Shown here: positions 18,563 to 25,973 of the stretch, in pieces
How the letters are laid out: every line of letters begins with the position of its first letter
Position numbering within the stretch: the stretch's first letter is position 1
Origin: Leptofilum sp041987425
GTDB taxonomy: Bacteria > Chloroflexota > Anaerolineae > Promineifilales > Promineifilaceae
Assembly: GCA_041987425.1 (NCBI GenBank)
Contig: JBHIWP010000004.1
Coordinates: 1-64,000 of the forward strand
Direction of reading: 5' to 3'
Length of the DNA stretch: 64,000 bases
Position numbers and translations under genes: made by a program
Notes under the pieces: generated by a model
Database searches by the model: none
What the model was told of the DNA's origin: nothing
Seen by the model: the letters and a program-made list of their open reading frames with translations, nothing else

Positions 18563-19393
18563 TTAGCTTCTCCGCCAGAGCAGCCCGCGCTGGGGAGCAA
18601 ACAGGTAAGCCAGGACAAAAATGAAGGTGGCTACCAGCACGACTGCCGGTCCAGAAGCAATGTCCAAATAGTACGAGGTATAAAGCCCGGCCGCGCCGGA
18701 AAATGCGCCAATTCCTGCAGCGATAAACATCATTTGCCCCAGGCGCCTGGTGAGCAGCGAGGCGGCGGCGGCGGGCGTAACGAGGATAGCTACCATGAGC
18801 GCAATGCCCACCACTTGCAAAGAAACAACAATCGTAACGGCAATGAGAACCAGCAGCAGATAGCGTAAAAAGTTTGCGGGCAGGCGCAGCGTTGTGGCTA
18901 AGACGGGATCAAAAGAAATAACCATAAACTCTTTATAGAAAAGAAAGACAATAAGCAACACAATGAGCCCCAAAACGGCCGTTAGCCATAAATCCCCGTT
19001 TGTTACCCCGAGTAAGTTGCCAAACAAAAAGTGGGCCAGGTCTACCGTATAGTTGCCCGTTGCGGAGAGCAGCGCCACGCCCAGGGCAAACGCCCCGGCG
19101 AAAATAACGCCAATGGCCGTATCTTCCTTCACCACCCCGCGGCTGCTGAGCGCACCGATGCCAACGGCCGTAAAAACTCCCATGACCAACGCCCCCACTG
19201 CCAGTGGCCAGCCCAACAAAAAGGCTACTACCACCCCGGGCAAAATGGTGTGCGCCAGCGCGTCGCCAAAGAAGGCCAGCCCGCGCAGCACCACGTAAGT
19301 GCCCAGCACAGAACAGACAATACCAACCAAAACGGCCGCAATCAGCCCGCGAACGATGAAGGAGAATTGGAGGGGATCGAGGAGTAGGTTCAT
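18563..19393 (-). CDS. Metal (Zn/Mn) ABC transporter permease, ZnuB/MntB family
   Basis: 276 aa with about eight membrane segments. It begins with the family-typical LQFSFIVRGLIAAVLVGIVCSVLGTYVVLRGL and contains AFFGDALAHTILPGVV, the conserved 'D-A-x-x-H' channel segment. It pairs with the ATPase encoded upstream to import a divalent metal. No periplasmic binding protein gene is nearby, so that component must be elsewhere. It is followed after 25 nt by the Fur-family regulator. Confidence 0.9.
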   Translation of the reverse strand: MNLLLDPLQFSFIVRGLIAAVLVGIVCSVLGTYVVLRGLAFFGDALAHTILPGVVVAFLLGWPLAVGALVMGVFTAVGIGALSSRGVVKEDTAIGVIFAGAFALGVALLSATGNYTVDLAHFLFGNLLGVTNGDLWLTAVLGLIVLLIVFLFYKEFMVISFDPVLATTLRLPANFLRYLLLVLIAVTIVVSLQVVGIALMVAILVTPAAAASLLTRRLGQMMFIAAGIGAFSGAAGLYTSYYLDIASGPAVVLVATFIFVLAYLFAPQRGLLWRRS

Positions 19394-19396
19394 CTC

Positions 19397-19476
19397 TTTA
19401 CAGTGAAAAGTAGGAAGTAAAAAGTGAAAAGTCTGACTTCTTTTTGCTTATCACTTTTCACTTATCACTCGATAAT
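19397..19476. repeat. Self-complementary 'agtgaaaagt' spacer repeat inside the metal-transport operon
   Basis: The spacer between the ATPase and permease genes consists largely of repeats of AGTGAAAAGT/AAGTAAAAAGTG, and an inverted block (ACTTTTCACTTATCACT) follows, so AAGTGAAAAGT can pair with ACTTTTCACTT. Similar spacers occur at about 45868-45924 and 61860-61910. Confidence 0.7.
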
Positions 19477-20338
19477 CATCATGCCCACAGCAGTCATCGA
19501 CCAAAAATCCTTGCCCCGAATCAGGCAGCTGGTGGACGTGGCCGCCATAGGCATTTAGCAGATTTTCTGAGGTGAGAACGGCCGTTGGCTGAGCAAAGGC
19601 CACGATGTGCCGGTTGAGCAGCATAATTTTGTCGAAACGATCCGCAGCAAGCTGCAGATCGTGAGTGGCTACCAGCACAGTCACCCCATCAGGCCGCAAG
19701 CTATCTAAAATTTCAAAGATTGCCTGCTGGCTGGGCGTATCTAATCCGTTGAGCGGCTCGTCCAGCAGCAAGAGCTCCGCCTCCTGGGCCAGCGCACGGG
19801 CGATGAAAATTCGCTGCTGCTGCCCTCCAGACAGTTCACCAATCTGTTTCTTAGCCAGATGCGTGGCCTCTACGCGCGCTAGGCAGTGACGCACAATCTC
19901 CCAATCGCTGCGGCGCGGCCAGCGGAAAAGGCCAATCTGTCCCACCCTGCCCATCATAACTACGTCTTCAACGGTTACGGGAAAAGACCAGTCGATCTGG
20001 TTGCGCTGCGGCACGTAGCCGATGCAGATGTGGCCGTCTGGGCCGTGGCCGAAAACCTGAACTGCCCCTTCGCTTGGCTTCACCGTACCCACGATAAGCT
20101 TGAACAGCGTGCTCTTACCCGCGCCATTGGGGCCTACTACGGCAATGCGCTCGCCCTGTTGGACAGAGAAGGTAATATTTTGCAGGGCCAGGAAACGGCC
20201 GTTCCTGGCAGCAGCCTCCACGGATATCTCTTGCAGGCCAGCGGCATACGCCACCGAAACATCTTTCATCTGCAAAGATGCTGTTTGAGGCTCATGTGCG
20301 ATTCCTCGCCCGGCTAATGCACCTATAAACTGGGTCAT
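19451..20338 (-). CDS. Metal (Zn/Mn) ABC transporter ATP-binding protein
   Basis: 295 aa. Motifs: Walker A GPNGAGKSTL, Q-loop YVPQRNQIDW (typical of the Znu/Mnt ATPases), signature LSGGQQQR, Walker B LLLLDEPLNGLD and switch ATHD. It powers the permease encoded next. The N-terminus carries about 23 extra residues before MKDVSVAYAAG, so an internal ATG may be used; however, the operator-like palindrome lies only 2 nt upstream of the first ATG, which suits the longer form. This is the first gene of a three-gene metal operon running to 18079. Confidence 0.9.
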   Translation of the reverse strand: MTQFIGALAGRGIAHEPQTASLQMKDVSVAYAAGLQEISVEAAARNGRFLALQNITFSVQQGERIAVVGPNGAGKSTLFKLIVGTVKPSEGAVQVFGHGPDGHICIGYVPQRNQIDWSFPVTVEDVVMMGRVGQIGLFRWPRRSDWEIVRHCLARVEATHLAKKQIGELSGGQQQRIFIARALAQEAELLLLDEPLNGLDTPSQQAIFEILDSLRPDGVTVLVATHDLQLAADRFDKIMLLNRHIVAFAQPTAVLTSENLLNAYGGHVHQLPDSGQGFLVDDCCGHDDYRVISEK

Positions 20339-20340
20339 AG

Positions 20341-20355
20341 TGATATTTTATATCA
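20341..20355 (-). promoter_or_regulatory. Candidate metal-repressor operator/promoter of the metal-transport operon
   Basis: A perfect 15-bp inverted repeat, TGATAT-3-ATATCA, lies 2 nt upstream of the ATPase start codon. Read on the minus strand it includes TATAAA, a possible -10 element, so a bound Fur/Zur-type repressor would block transcription. The assignment rests on position and symmetry only. Confidence 0.5.
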
Positions 20356-20542
20356 ACCCAACGCCTTAAGCAATTTCCTGGCCCAGGCTACCTGGCTGAC
20401 AATCCCTGTAGCCTGCACTGGTTACAGACAATGTGTGCCTTGATTATATATCCAGACACATAGAAATAATGTTGGGCTTCGCTATGATTGTGTATGTAAG
20501 AACAAATTTAGATTTATTCATTTCAAATCAAAGGAGGCAAAC

Positions 20543-20803
20543 ATGTTAGTAAACTTGATTTTGTGGATTATCTTAGGCGCAATTGCAGGTTGGATTGCCA
20601 GTATGATTATGCGGCGTGACGCGCAAATGGGCGCTATGGAAAATATTATTGTTGGTATTGTCGGCGCTCTGCTGGGTGGGTTCTTGTTTAACCTGCTTGG
20701 CCTGCCAGGGGAAACGGGCTTCAACCTGTGGACGCTGCTGGTAGCCGTTCTCGGCGCAGTTGTCCTACTCTTCCTGATTGGCGTTTTCCGCCGGGCGTTC
20801 TAA
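20543..20803 (+). CDS. GlsB/YeaQ/YmgE family membrane protein
   Basis: 86 aa with three membrane helices and the family's glycine pattern: WIILGAIAGWIASMIM, GIVGALLGGFLFNLLG and a final hydrophobic helix. These 'transglycosylase-associated' proteins are small stress-linked integral membrane proteins of uncertain biochemical role. A very strong ribosome site (AAAGGAGG) precedes the ATG. It is a single-gene unit with its own terminator. Confidence 0.9.
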   Translation: MLVNLILWIILGAIAGWIASMIMRRDAQMGAMENIIVGIVGALLGGFLFNLLGLPGETGFNLWTLLVAVLGAVVLLFLIGVFRRAF

Positions 20804-20824
20804 GACCCAATTAAATAAAGATTG

Positions 20825-20860
20825 AAAATGCCCCTGCACATATGTGGAGGGGCATTTTTA
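20825..20860 (+). terminator. Intrinsic terminator after the GlsB-type gene
   Basis: An 11-bp stem AAAATGCCCCT / AGGGGCATTTT encloses a 12-nt loop containing its own CACATATGTG dyad and is followed by TTTATAT. It separates the GlsB gene from the ABC exporter operon. Confidence 0.85.
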
Positions 20861-20880
20861 TATCATGGGGGATTTACATA

Positions 20881-21861
20881 ATGATAGAAAATTTTGTCTC
20901 CGATAGCGTCATTCAGACACATGATTTGACTAAAAACTTTGATGGAGCACCTGCTGTAGACAAGCTCAGTTTGGACGTTCCGTCGAGCGCCATATTTGGG
21001 TTCATTGGGCCTAGCGGCTGCGGAAAAACAACCAGCGTTCGGCTCATGCTAGGAATTTACAGACCAGATAGCGGCGAAGTAAAGGTTTTACAGCGGTCGC
21101 CCCAGCAGTTTGGTAGGCAGGAACGCGCTCAAATTGGCTATATGCCACAGCAGTTTGTTTTGTATCCTGAGCTAACCGTGTGGGAAAATCTAAACTTCGC
21201 GGCATCTTTGTATGGCGTCCCCCTTCAGCGAAAAGAGAAGCTAGAAAGCCTGCTTGATCTGGTAGAATTAAAGGGTCACGAAAAGAAGAGTGCTCGCAAT
21301 CTTTCTGGCGGTATGCAGCGCCGCTTGAGCCTGGCCGCCGCCATTGTGCATGATCCAGGGCTTATTTTTTTGGATGAGCCAACCGCCGGAATTGATCCAG
21401 TTTTGCGCCGCAAATTTTGGGATTACTTTCAACAGCTAAAAGAAGAAGGGCACACCTTGTTTATTACTACACAATATGTATCTGAGGCAGCATACTGTGA
21501 TTATGTGGGCATTATGGCCGACGGCCGTTTGCTGATGGTAGAAACGCCAGAGGGCCTGCGCCGCCGGGCATTGGGTGGAGAGATCATTCATTTGCACACC
21601 AACGCCATCCTCACGGAACCCAACTATAGTGCATTACAAAGCCAGCCCTTTGTTTTGAACAAAAAAATCAACCGGCTGCGCGACAATGGAATTGAAATTG
21701 TGGTAGACAATGCCAGTGTGGCCCTACCGCAGGTGCTGGATTGGTGCCATAATAACAACATAGAAGTTAGCTCTGCGAGTGAGTACATGCCTCTGTTTGA
21801 CGATGTTTTTGTAGAATTAATCAAGCGAGAAACGGCCGTTGCGGAGGAAATCAGTGCTTAA
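20881..21861 (+). CDS. ABC exporter ATP-binding protein (ABC-2 type)
   Basis: 326 aa from ATG 20881. Walker A is GPSGCGKTTS, signature LSGGMQRRLS, Walker B LIFLDEPTAGIDP, and the switch is a glutamine variant, ITTQYVSEA, in place of the common TTH. A C-terminal extension of about 90 residues follows the ABC domain, as in drug- or lipid-exporting ABC-2 ATPases. The permease gene begins before this one ends (8-nt overlap), and two AI-2E genes follow on the same strand. Confidence 0.9.
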   Translation: MIENFVSDSVIQTHDLTKNFDGAPAVDKLSLDVPSSAIFGFIGPSGCGKTTSVRLMLGIYRPDSGEVKVLQRSPQQFGRQERAQIGYMPQQFVLYPELTVWENLNFAASLYGVPLQRKEKLESLLDLVELKGHEKKSARNLSGGMQRRLSLAAAIVHDPGLIFLDEPTAGIDPVLRRKFWDYFQQLKEEGHTLFITTQYVSEAAYCDYVGIMADGRLLMVETPEGLRRRALGGEIIHLHTNAILTEPNYSALQSQPFVLNKKINRLRDNGIEIVVDNASVALPQVLDWCHNNNIEVSSASEYMPLFDDVFVELIKRETAVAEEISA

Positions 21862-23392
21862 ACAATATCTGCAATTCTTGTGGCAGGCGATAATCCGAAT
21901 TTTTTCGTTTGTTAGCAAAGAAATTCGCGCCATCCTGCACCAACCACGTCTTATCTTTTCCCTGATTCTTGGGCCTTTCTTTATCTTGCTCATCTTTGGC
22001 GTCGGCTATCGTGATGTTCCGCGAACGTTAGACACCCTGATTGTGGTGCCGGAAGGCAGCGAGATCGCAGGCATGGTAGAACAGTATGCCACCTCTTTGG
22101 GTGACCGCATCAACTTTTTGGGCATCGTGCACGACACGCAGCTAGCCGATGCACAGCTGAAAGATCGCCAAGTTGATCTGGTCGTGGTTACGCCTGTGAA
22201 TCCCATGCAAGATTGGCAGAATGATGAACAGTCCACCTTTGCCCTCTATCATACAGAGGTCGATCCCTTTGAAGCGGTTTACATTCAGGTAATTGGGCAG
22301 CGTTATGCTGAGGAGATAAACCAGCAGCTGCTAATAGCTGCACTGGACCAAAGCCAGCAGGAAGCAAGCGTGTGGAAAGAAGACGTAACTGAGGCCAAAG
22401 CACATGCGGCCGCCGTAAAAGAAGCACTTGCTGCGGGCAACGCCGCGGCCGCCCATAGATCAGCCGAGGACCTCAAGGAAGAACTGAATCTGCTGACGCT
22501 GGCGGTTGGCTCCGGGCTCTCTGTAATCTCTAGCCTGGAGGAAGCTGGTGGGCAATCTGAAAACGCCACGCAGGTTATGGCCAGAATGGAAGCGTTGCAA
22601 AGCCAGGTAGATGACGTCCTGCTTTATACAGAAGACGACTCCCTGCTGCGTGAAGGTGAAGCCACGGCCACCGAAATTGAAGCGTCGCTTGAAGAAGTAG
22701 ATAGTTTGCTGCTCACTTTTCAGGAGATGGATACGACGATATTGGTCGCTCCATTTCGCAGTGAAACATTGCGCATCACGCGGACAGCTATTGAGCCAAT
22801 GCATTTTTACGTTCCGGCGGTAATTGCCCTTTTGCTACAGCATTTGGCAATTACGCTGGCTGGCCTAAGCATTATCGGGGAAAGAGTGGGCGGCACGCTG
22901 GAGCTGTTCCGCGCTGCTCCCGTAACTGCCTTCGAAACTCTCACTGGAAAATACACCAGCTATTTGCTGATCATTGGCATATTGGCAGCAGTGCTCACGG
23001 TCTTGGTGGTAACGGCTTTGCGCGTGCCTTTACTTGGCTCCCCTATATTTTATGTGCTGGTGCTGCTGGCTTTAATTTTGGCTTCCTTAGGCATTGGCTT
23101 TCACATTTCACTTTCTGCTCGCAGCCATAGTCAGGCCATTCAATATGGCATGCTGACGCTGTTGGCGGCTATCTTTTTTAGCGGTTTCTTTTTACCGCTA
23201 TACCGCTTGATACCGACAGTACGGGTTATTTCGTGGCTTCTCCCGGCCACGTACGGCACTGTTTTGCTGCAAGATGTGATGCTGCGCGGTGAGATACCTC
23301 AAATCTTGCTTCTGCTTTCGCTGCTTGGCTTTGCCGTTATTTTGTGGCTGACTGCCTGGTTCCGGCTGGCGAGGCAGATGGCCCGGGAATAA
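21854..23392 (+). CDS. ABC-2 type transporter permease with large extracytoplasmic domain
   Basis: 512 aa if started at GTG 21854, which has a GGAGG 6 nt upstream; an upstream TTG at 21839 is less likely. One membrane helix (FSLILGPFFILLIFGVGY) is followed by an extracytoplasmic region of about 260 residues with acidic helices, then about five helices in the C-terminal half (VIALLLQHLAITLAGLSII ... AVILWLTAWF), including the ABC-2 motif region GERVGGTLELFRAAPVTAFE. It partners the ATPase encoded just before. The exported substrate is unknown. Confidence 0.88.
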   Translation: MLKQYLQFLWQAIIRIFSFVSKEIRAILHQPRLIFSLILGPFFILLIFGVGYRDVPRTLDTLIVVPEGSEIAGMVEQYATSLGDRINFLGIVHDTQLADAQLKDRQVDLVVVTPVNPMQDWQNDEQSTFALYHTEVDPFEAVYIQVIGQRYAEEINQQLLIAALDQSQQEASVWKEDVTEAKAHAAAVKEALAAGNAAAAHRSAEDLKEELNLLTLAVGSGLSVISSLEEAGGQSENATQVMARMEALQSQVDDVLLYTEDDSLLREGEATATEIEASLEEVDSLLLTFQEMDTTILVAPFRSETLRITRTAIEPMHFYVPAVIALLLQHLAITLAGLSIIGERVGGTLELFRAAPVTAFETLTGKYTSYLLIIGILAAVLTVLVVTALRVPLLGSPIFYVLVLLALILASLGIGFHISLSARSHSQAIQYGMLTLLAAIFFSGFFLPLYRLIPTVRVISWLLPATYGTVLLQDVMLRGEIPQILLLLSLLGFAVILWLTAWFRLARQMARE

Positions 23393-23396
23393 AAAG

Positions 23397-24659
23397 ATGC
23401 AGCGCATTGAGATTCCTCAAATTCCAGCCAGACAGTTGGTATTTTGGACATTAGGCATTACGGCCGTTGTCCTTGGTTTCTGGCTGATTATTGAGTTTCA
23501 GAAAATCATACTGCTCTTCTTAACGGCCGTAATCTTGAGTACGGCCGTGCGCCCCGGCGTTGCTCGTTTAGAAAAACAAGGCGTGTCCAGGCCCGTGGGC
23601 ATCCTGTTCATCTTTGGGGCCGTGGGCATTTTGCTGGCGCTGCTCATTTGGGCCACCGTGCCGGTGCTGGTAGAGCAAGTCAACGCCCTTAGCCAAAGTC
23701 TGGCCGACGTTTACCAGAGATTTCACCAGTGGCTGCAACAATCTCCCAATATTTTGCTAAACCGCATTGTGGATAGCCTGCCGGAAAATTTACAGGGTCT
23801 GATGCCCGATGGCAGTGAAGGCGTGCCTATTGACGTGGAAGCGCCAGCAGCGGAAAGTGGCAGCCAGGGGGGTGAACAGATACTGATTGGACTGGCTCAG
23901 GCCGTGGCCGTAGCCGTACTCACCTTTTACTGGACATTGGAGAGCGAGTTTGTAAAAAACGCCTTTTTCTTGCTGATTCCCCTGCCCAAACGAGCTGACG
24001 CTCGCCAGCTTATGGCCGACATCGAAGCCAGAGTAGGAGGGTATTTGCTAGGGCAAGGCATGCTTTGCCTGATTATTGGGCTGCTGGCATTTGTGGCCTA
24101 CTTGCTTATTGGGCTGCCTCACGCGCTGCTGCTGGCCGCTTTTGCCGGCATTCTGGAAGCGGTTCCCCTGGTTGGCCCCTTTTTGGGCGCGGTGCCAGCA
24201 ATTGTCATCGGCCTGTCGGTTTCTCCTTCCACTGCACTTTGGGTTATCCTGGCGTCACTCCTCATACAGCAGTTAGAAAATAGCTATCTGGTTCCCCGCG
24301 TCATGAACAAAACCGTGGGCATACGGCCGCTTGTCTCGTTGCTCGCTTTATTGGCCTTTAGTTCACTTTACGGCGTGCTGGGCGCGTTAATTGCCCTGCC
24401 ATTGGCCAGCGTTATCCAGCTGCTGCTGGAGCGTTATCTGTTGGCCCGCGAGAGCCTGGTGCAAGAGGAAACCGGGCGCGACCAGCTAAGTGTGTTGCGC
24501 TATGAAACCAATCAGCTTGTGCAGGATATTCGCAACCAGATTCGTCACAAAGATAGTGAACCTTCTGCCATGGCCGATGCCCTGGAAGACGAGGTTGAGG
24601 CGCTGGCGCTGGATTTGGAAGGATATTTAGCCACCATAGGAACAGGTAAGGGCACCTGA
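23397..24659 (+). CDS. AI-2E family transporter (first of a tandem pair)
   Basis: 420 aa, about eight membrane helices. The family core is visible: an N-terminal double helix with TAVRPGVARLEKQG, the long periplasmic-side loop, then AGILEAVPLVGPFLGAVPAIVIGL and the final LENSYLVPRVMNKTVGIRPLVSLLALLAFSSLYGVLGALIALPLA. A charged cytosolic tail of about 60 residues ends the protein. It starts 4 nt after the ABC permease stop, suggesting one transcript. The family includes proposed exporters of autoinducer-2 and Na+/H+ antiporters; the substrate here is unknown. Confidence 0.92.
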   Translation: MQRIEIPQIPARQLVFWTLGITAVVLGFWLIIEFQKIILLFLTAVILSTAVRPGVARLEKQGVSRPVGILFIFGAVGILLALLIWATVPVLVEQVNALSQSLADVYQRFHQWLQQSPNILLNRIVDSLPENLQGLMPDGSEGVPIDVEAPAAESGSQGGEQILIGLAQAVAVAVLTFYWTLESEFVKNAFFLLIPLPKRADARQLMADIEARVGGYLLGQGMLCLIIGLLAFVAYLLIGLPHALLLAAFAGILEAVPLVGPFLGAVPAIVIGLSVSPSTALWVILASLLIQQLENSYLVPRVMNKTVGIRPLVSLLALLAFSSLYGVLGALIALPLASVIQLLLERYLLARESLVQEETGRDQLSVLRYETNQLVQDIRNQIRHKDSEPSAMADALEDEVEALALDLEGYLATIGTGKGT

Positions 24660-25828
24660 TGCAGCGTTTAATGTGGTATACGGCCGTTGTTTTGGCGACG
24701 CTGCTGCTGCTGTTCATTCTTTGGCAGTTCAGGCTGGTGGTGTTGCTGTTTGTCGCCTCACTGTTTGTGGCAGCGGCCATACGGCCGCTTGTGGGCCGTC
24801 TGACCACCTGGGGCTTGCCAAGAGTAGGTTCCCAGATTTTGCTCTATGCCGTTGGCGTTGGCTCTCTGCTGCTCATATTTTTTCTGGTGGGCGACCGAAT
24901 GCTAATGGAGCTAAATATATTGGCCAACCGGGCAGTCATTGAGTACGAATCTATTTATCGCCGTTGGTCAGAAGGTGCTGCTTGGCAGCAAACGGCCGCT
25001 TCCTATTTTTCACCTCTCTCCTTTGACACGGCAGATGATGCCGCCCTGGAAGAAATGTTGCCTACTGTCGTAACCGTTACGCGAGGTGTAGCTACCACGT
25101 TGGGCGGCCTGCTGGTTCTGCTGGCGCTGAGCGTATATTGGAGCGCCGACCAGTACCGTTTTGAGCGGCTGTGGCTGTCGCTGCTGCCTCCAAAGAGGCG
25201 CGCCTACACCAGGGATTCCTGGCGCCAGATGGAGCAAGCCGTGGGAAGTTACCTGCGCAGCCAGGCCGTACAGAGCGTCCTGGCCGCTCTGTTTTTGGGA
25301 CTGGGCGCGGCCGTAGCCCGTGCCGACTTTCCAGTTCTACTGGCGCTGCTGGGTGCACTGGCTTCGCTGGTCCCTCTGTTTGGCGGCCTGGTAATTGCCA
25401 TCCTTGCTTTTGCCATGGGCTCGCTAGAAGGGATTGGCCTGGGGGTGGGGGCGTTAATCTACACGCTGATTCTATTCTGGGCGCTGGAGTTTTTTGTAGA
25501 ACCTCGCCTGTGGCCGCGGGCGCGCCGCAGCTTTTTGTTCATTATTTTCTTAATCATTTTGCTGCTAGAAGCAATTGGGTGGTGGGGCTTGCTGTTGGCT
25601 CCTCCTTTGGCCTCGGCATTAGAGGTTCTTATCAGCCAAACTTACCATTTTTATGTAAAGCGAGAGAAAACGGCCGTACAGTTAGATGATATTGAAGCCA
25701 GATACGAAAAAGTGCTCAGCAAGGCCAACGGCACAGAAGAATATGGCCAACTGACCCCCGAACTACAAAGCCTCACTAAGCGGTTCGCCCTCTTACTGGC
25801 CGACTCGCGAAGAATCAAGCTCAGTTAA
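24659..25828 (+). CDS. AI-2E family transporter (second of a tandem pair)
   Basis: 389 aa. Its ATG shares a base with the previous stop (TGATG), so translation is coupled. The fold matches its neighbour (RPLVGRLTTWGLPR; ALLGALASLVPLFGGLVIAILAF; FVEPRLWPRARRSFLFIIFLIILLLEAIGWWGLLLAPPLASALEVLI), but the conserved PxxGxxxGxxPA loop is less well kept than in the first copy. It also ends in a charged tail. The pair may form a hetero-oligomer; this is inference from coupling. Confidence 0.9.
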   Translation: MQRLMWYTAVVLATLLLLFILWQFRLVVLLFVASLFVAAAIRPLVGRLTTWGLPRVGSQILLYAVGVGSLLLIFFLVGDRMLMELNILANRAVIEYESIYRRWSEGAAWQQTAASYFSPLSFDTADDAALEEMLPTVVTVTRGVATTLGGLLVLLALSVYWSADQYRFERLWLSLLPPKRRAYTRDSWRQMEQAVGSYLRSQAVQSVLAALFLGLGAAVARADFPVLLALLGALASLVPLFGGLVIAILAFAMGSLEGIGLGVGALIYTLILFWALEFFVEPRLWPRARRSFLFIIFLIILLLEAIGWWGLLLAPPLASALEVLISQTYHFYVKREKTAVQLDDIEARYEKVLSKANGTEEYGQLTPELQSLTKRFALLLADSRRIKLS

Positions 25829-25857
25829 AAGCCAATTTGGTACGCTTAAGTTAAAAA

Positions 25858-25910
25858 GGAGATCAAAAGTTACTTTAAGCTGAATCTATTTCTAAAGCCT
25901 TTTGATCTCC
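25858..25910. repeat. Structured inverted repeat, copy 1
   Basis: Outer arms GGAGATCAAAAG (25858-25869) and CTTTTGATCTCC (25899-25910) pair over 12 bp. The interior holds GAATCTATTTCTAAA, shared with copy 2 at 39289-39342, and a shorter inner stem (CTTTA/TAAAG). The outer arms differ between copies but stay paired. Confidence 0.75.
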
Positions 25911-25933
25911 ACTCAAATTCATCTAAAAGATTG

Positions 25934-25973
25934 AAAAAAAGGAGCGCTTGAATTGCCAGCGCTCCTTTTTTGT
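25934..25973. terminator. Bidirectional intrinsic terminator between AI-2E and GH13 genes
   Basis: A 9-bp stem AGGAGCGCT / AGCGCTCCT is flanked by seven A on the left and seven T on the right, so it can end transcription from both convergent genes. Confidence 0.9.
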
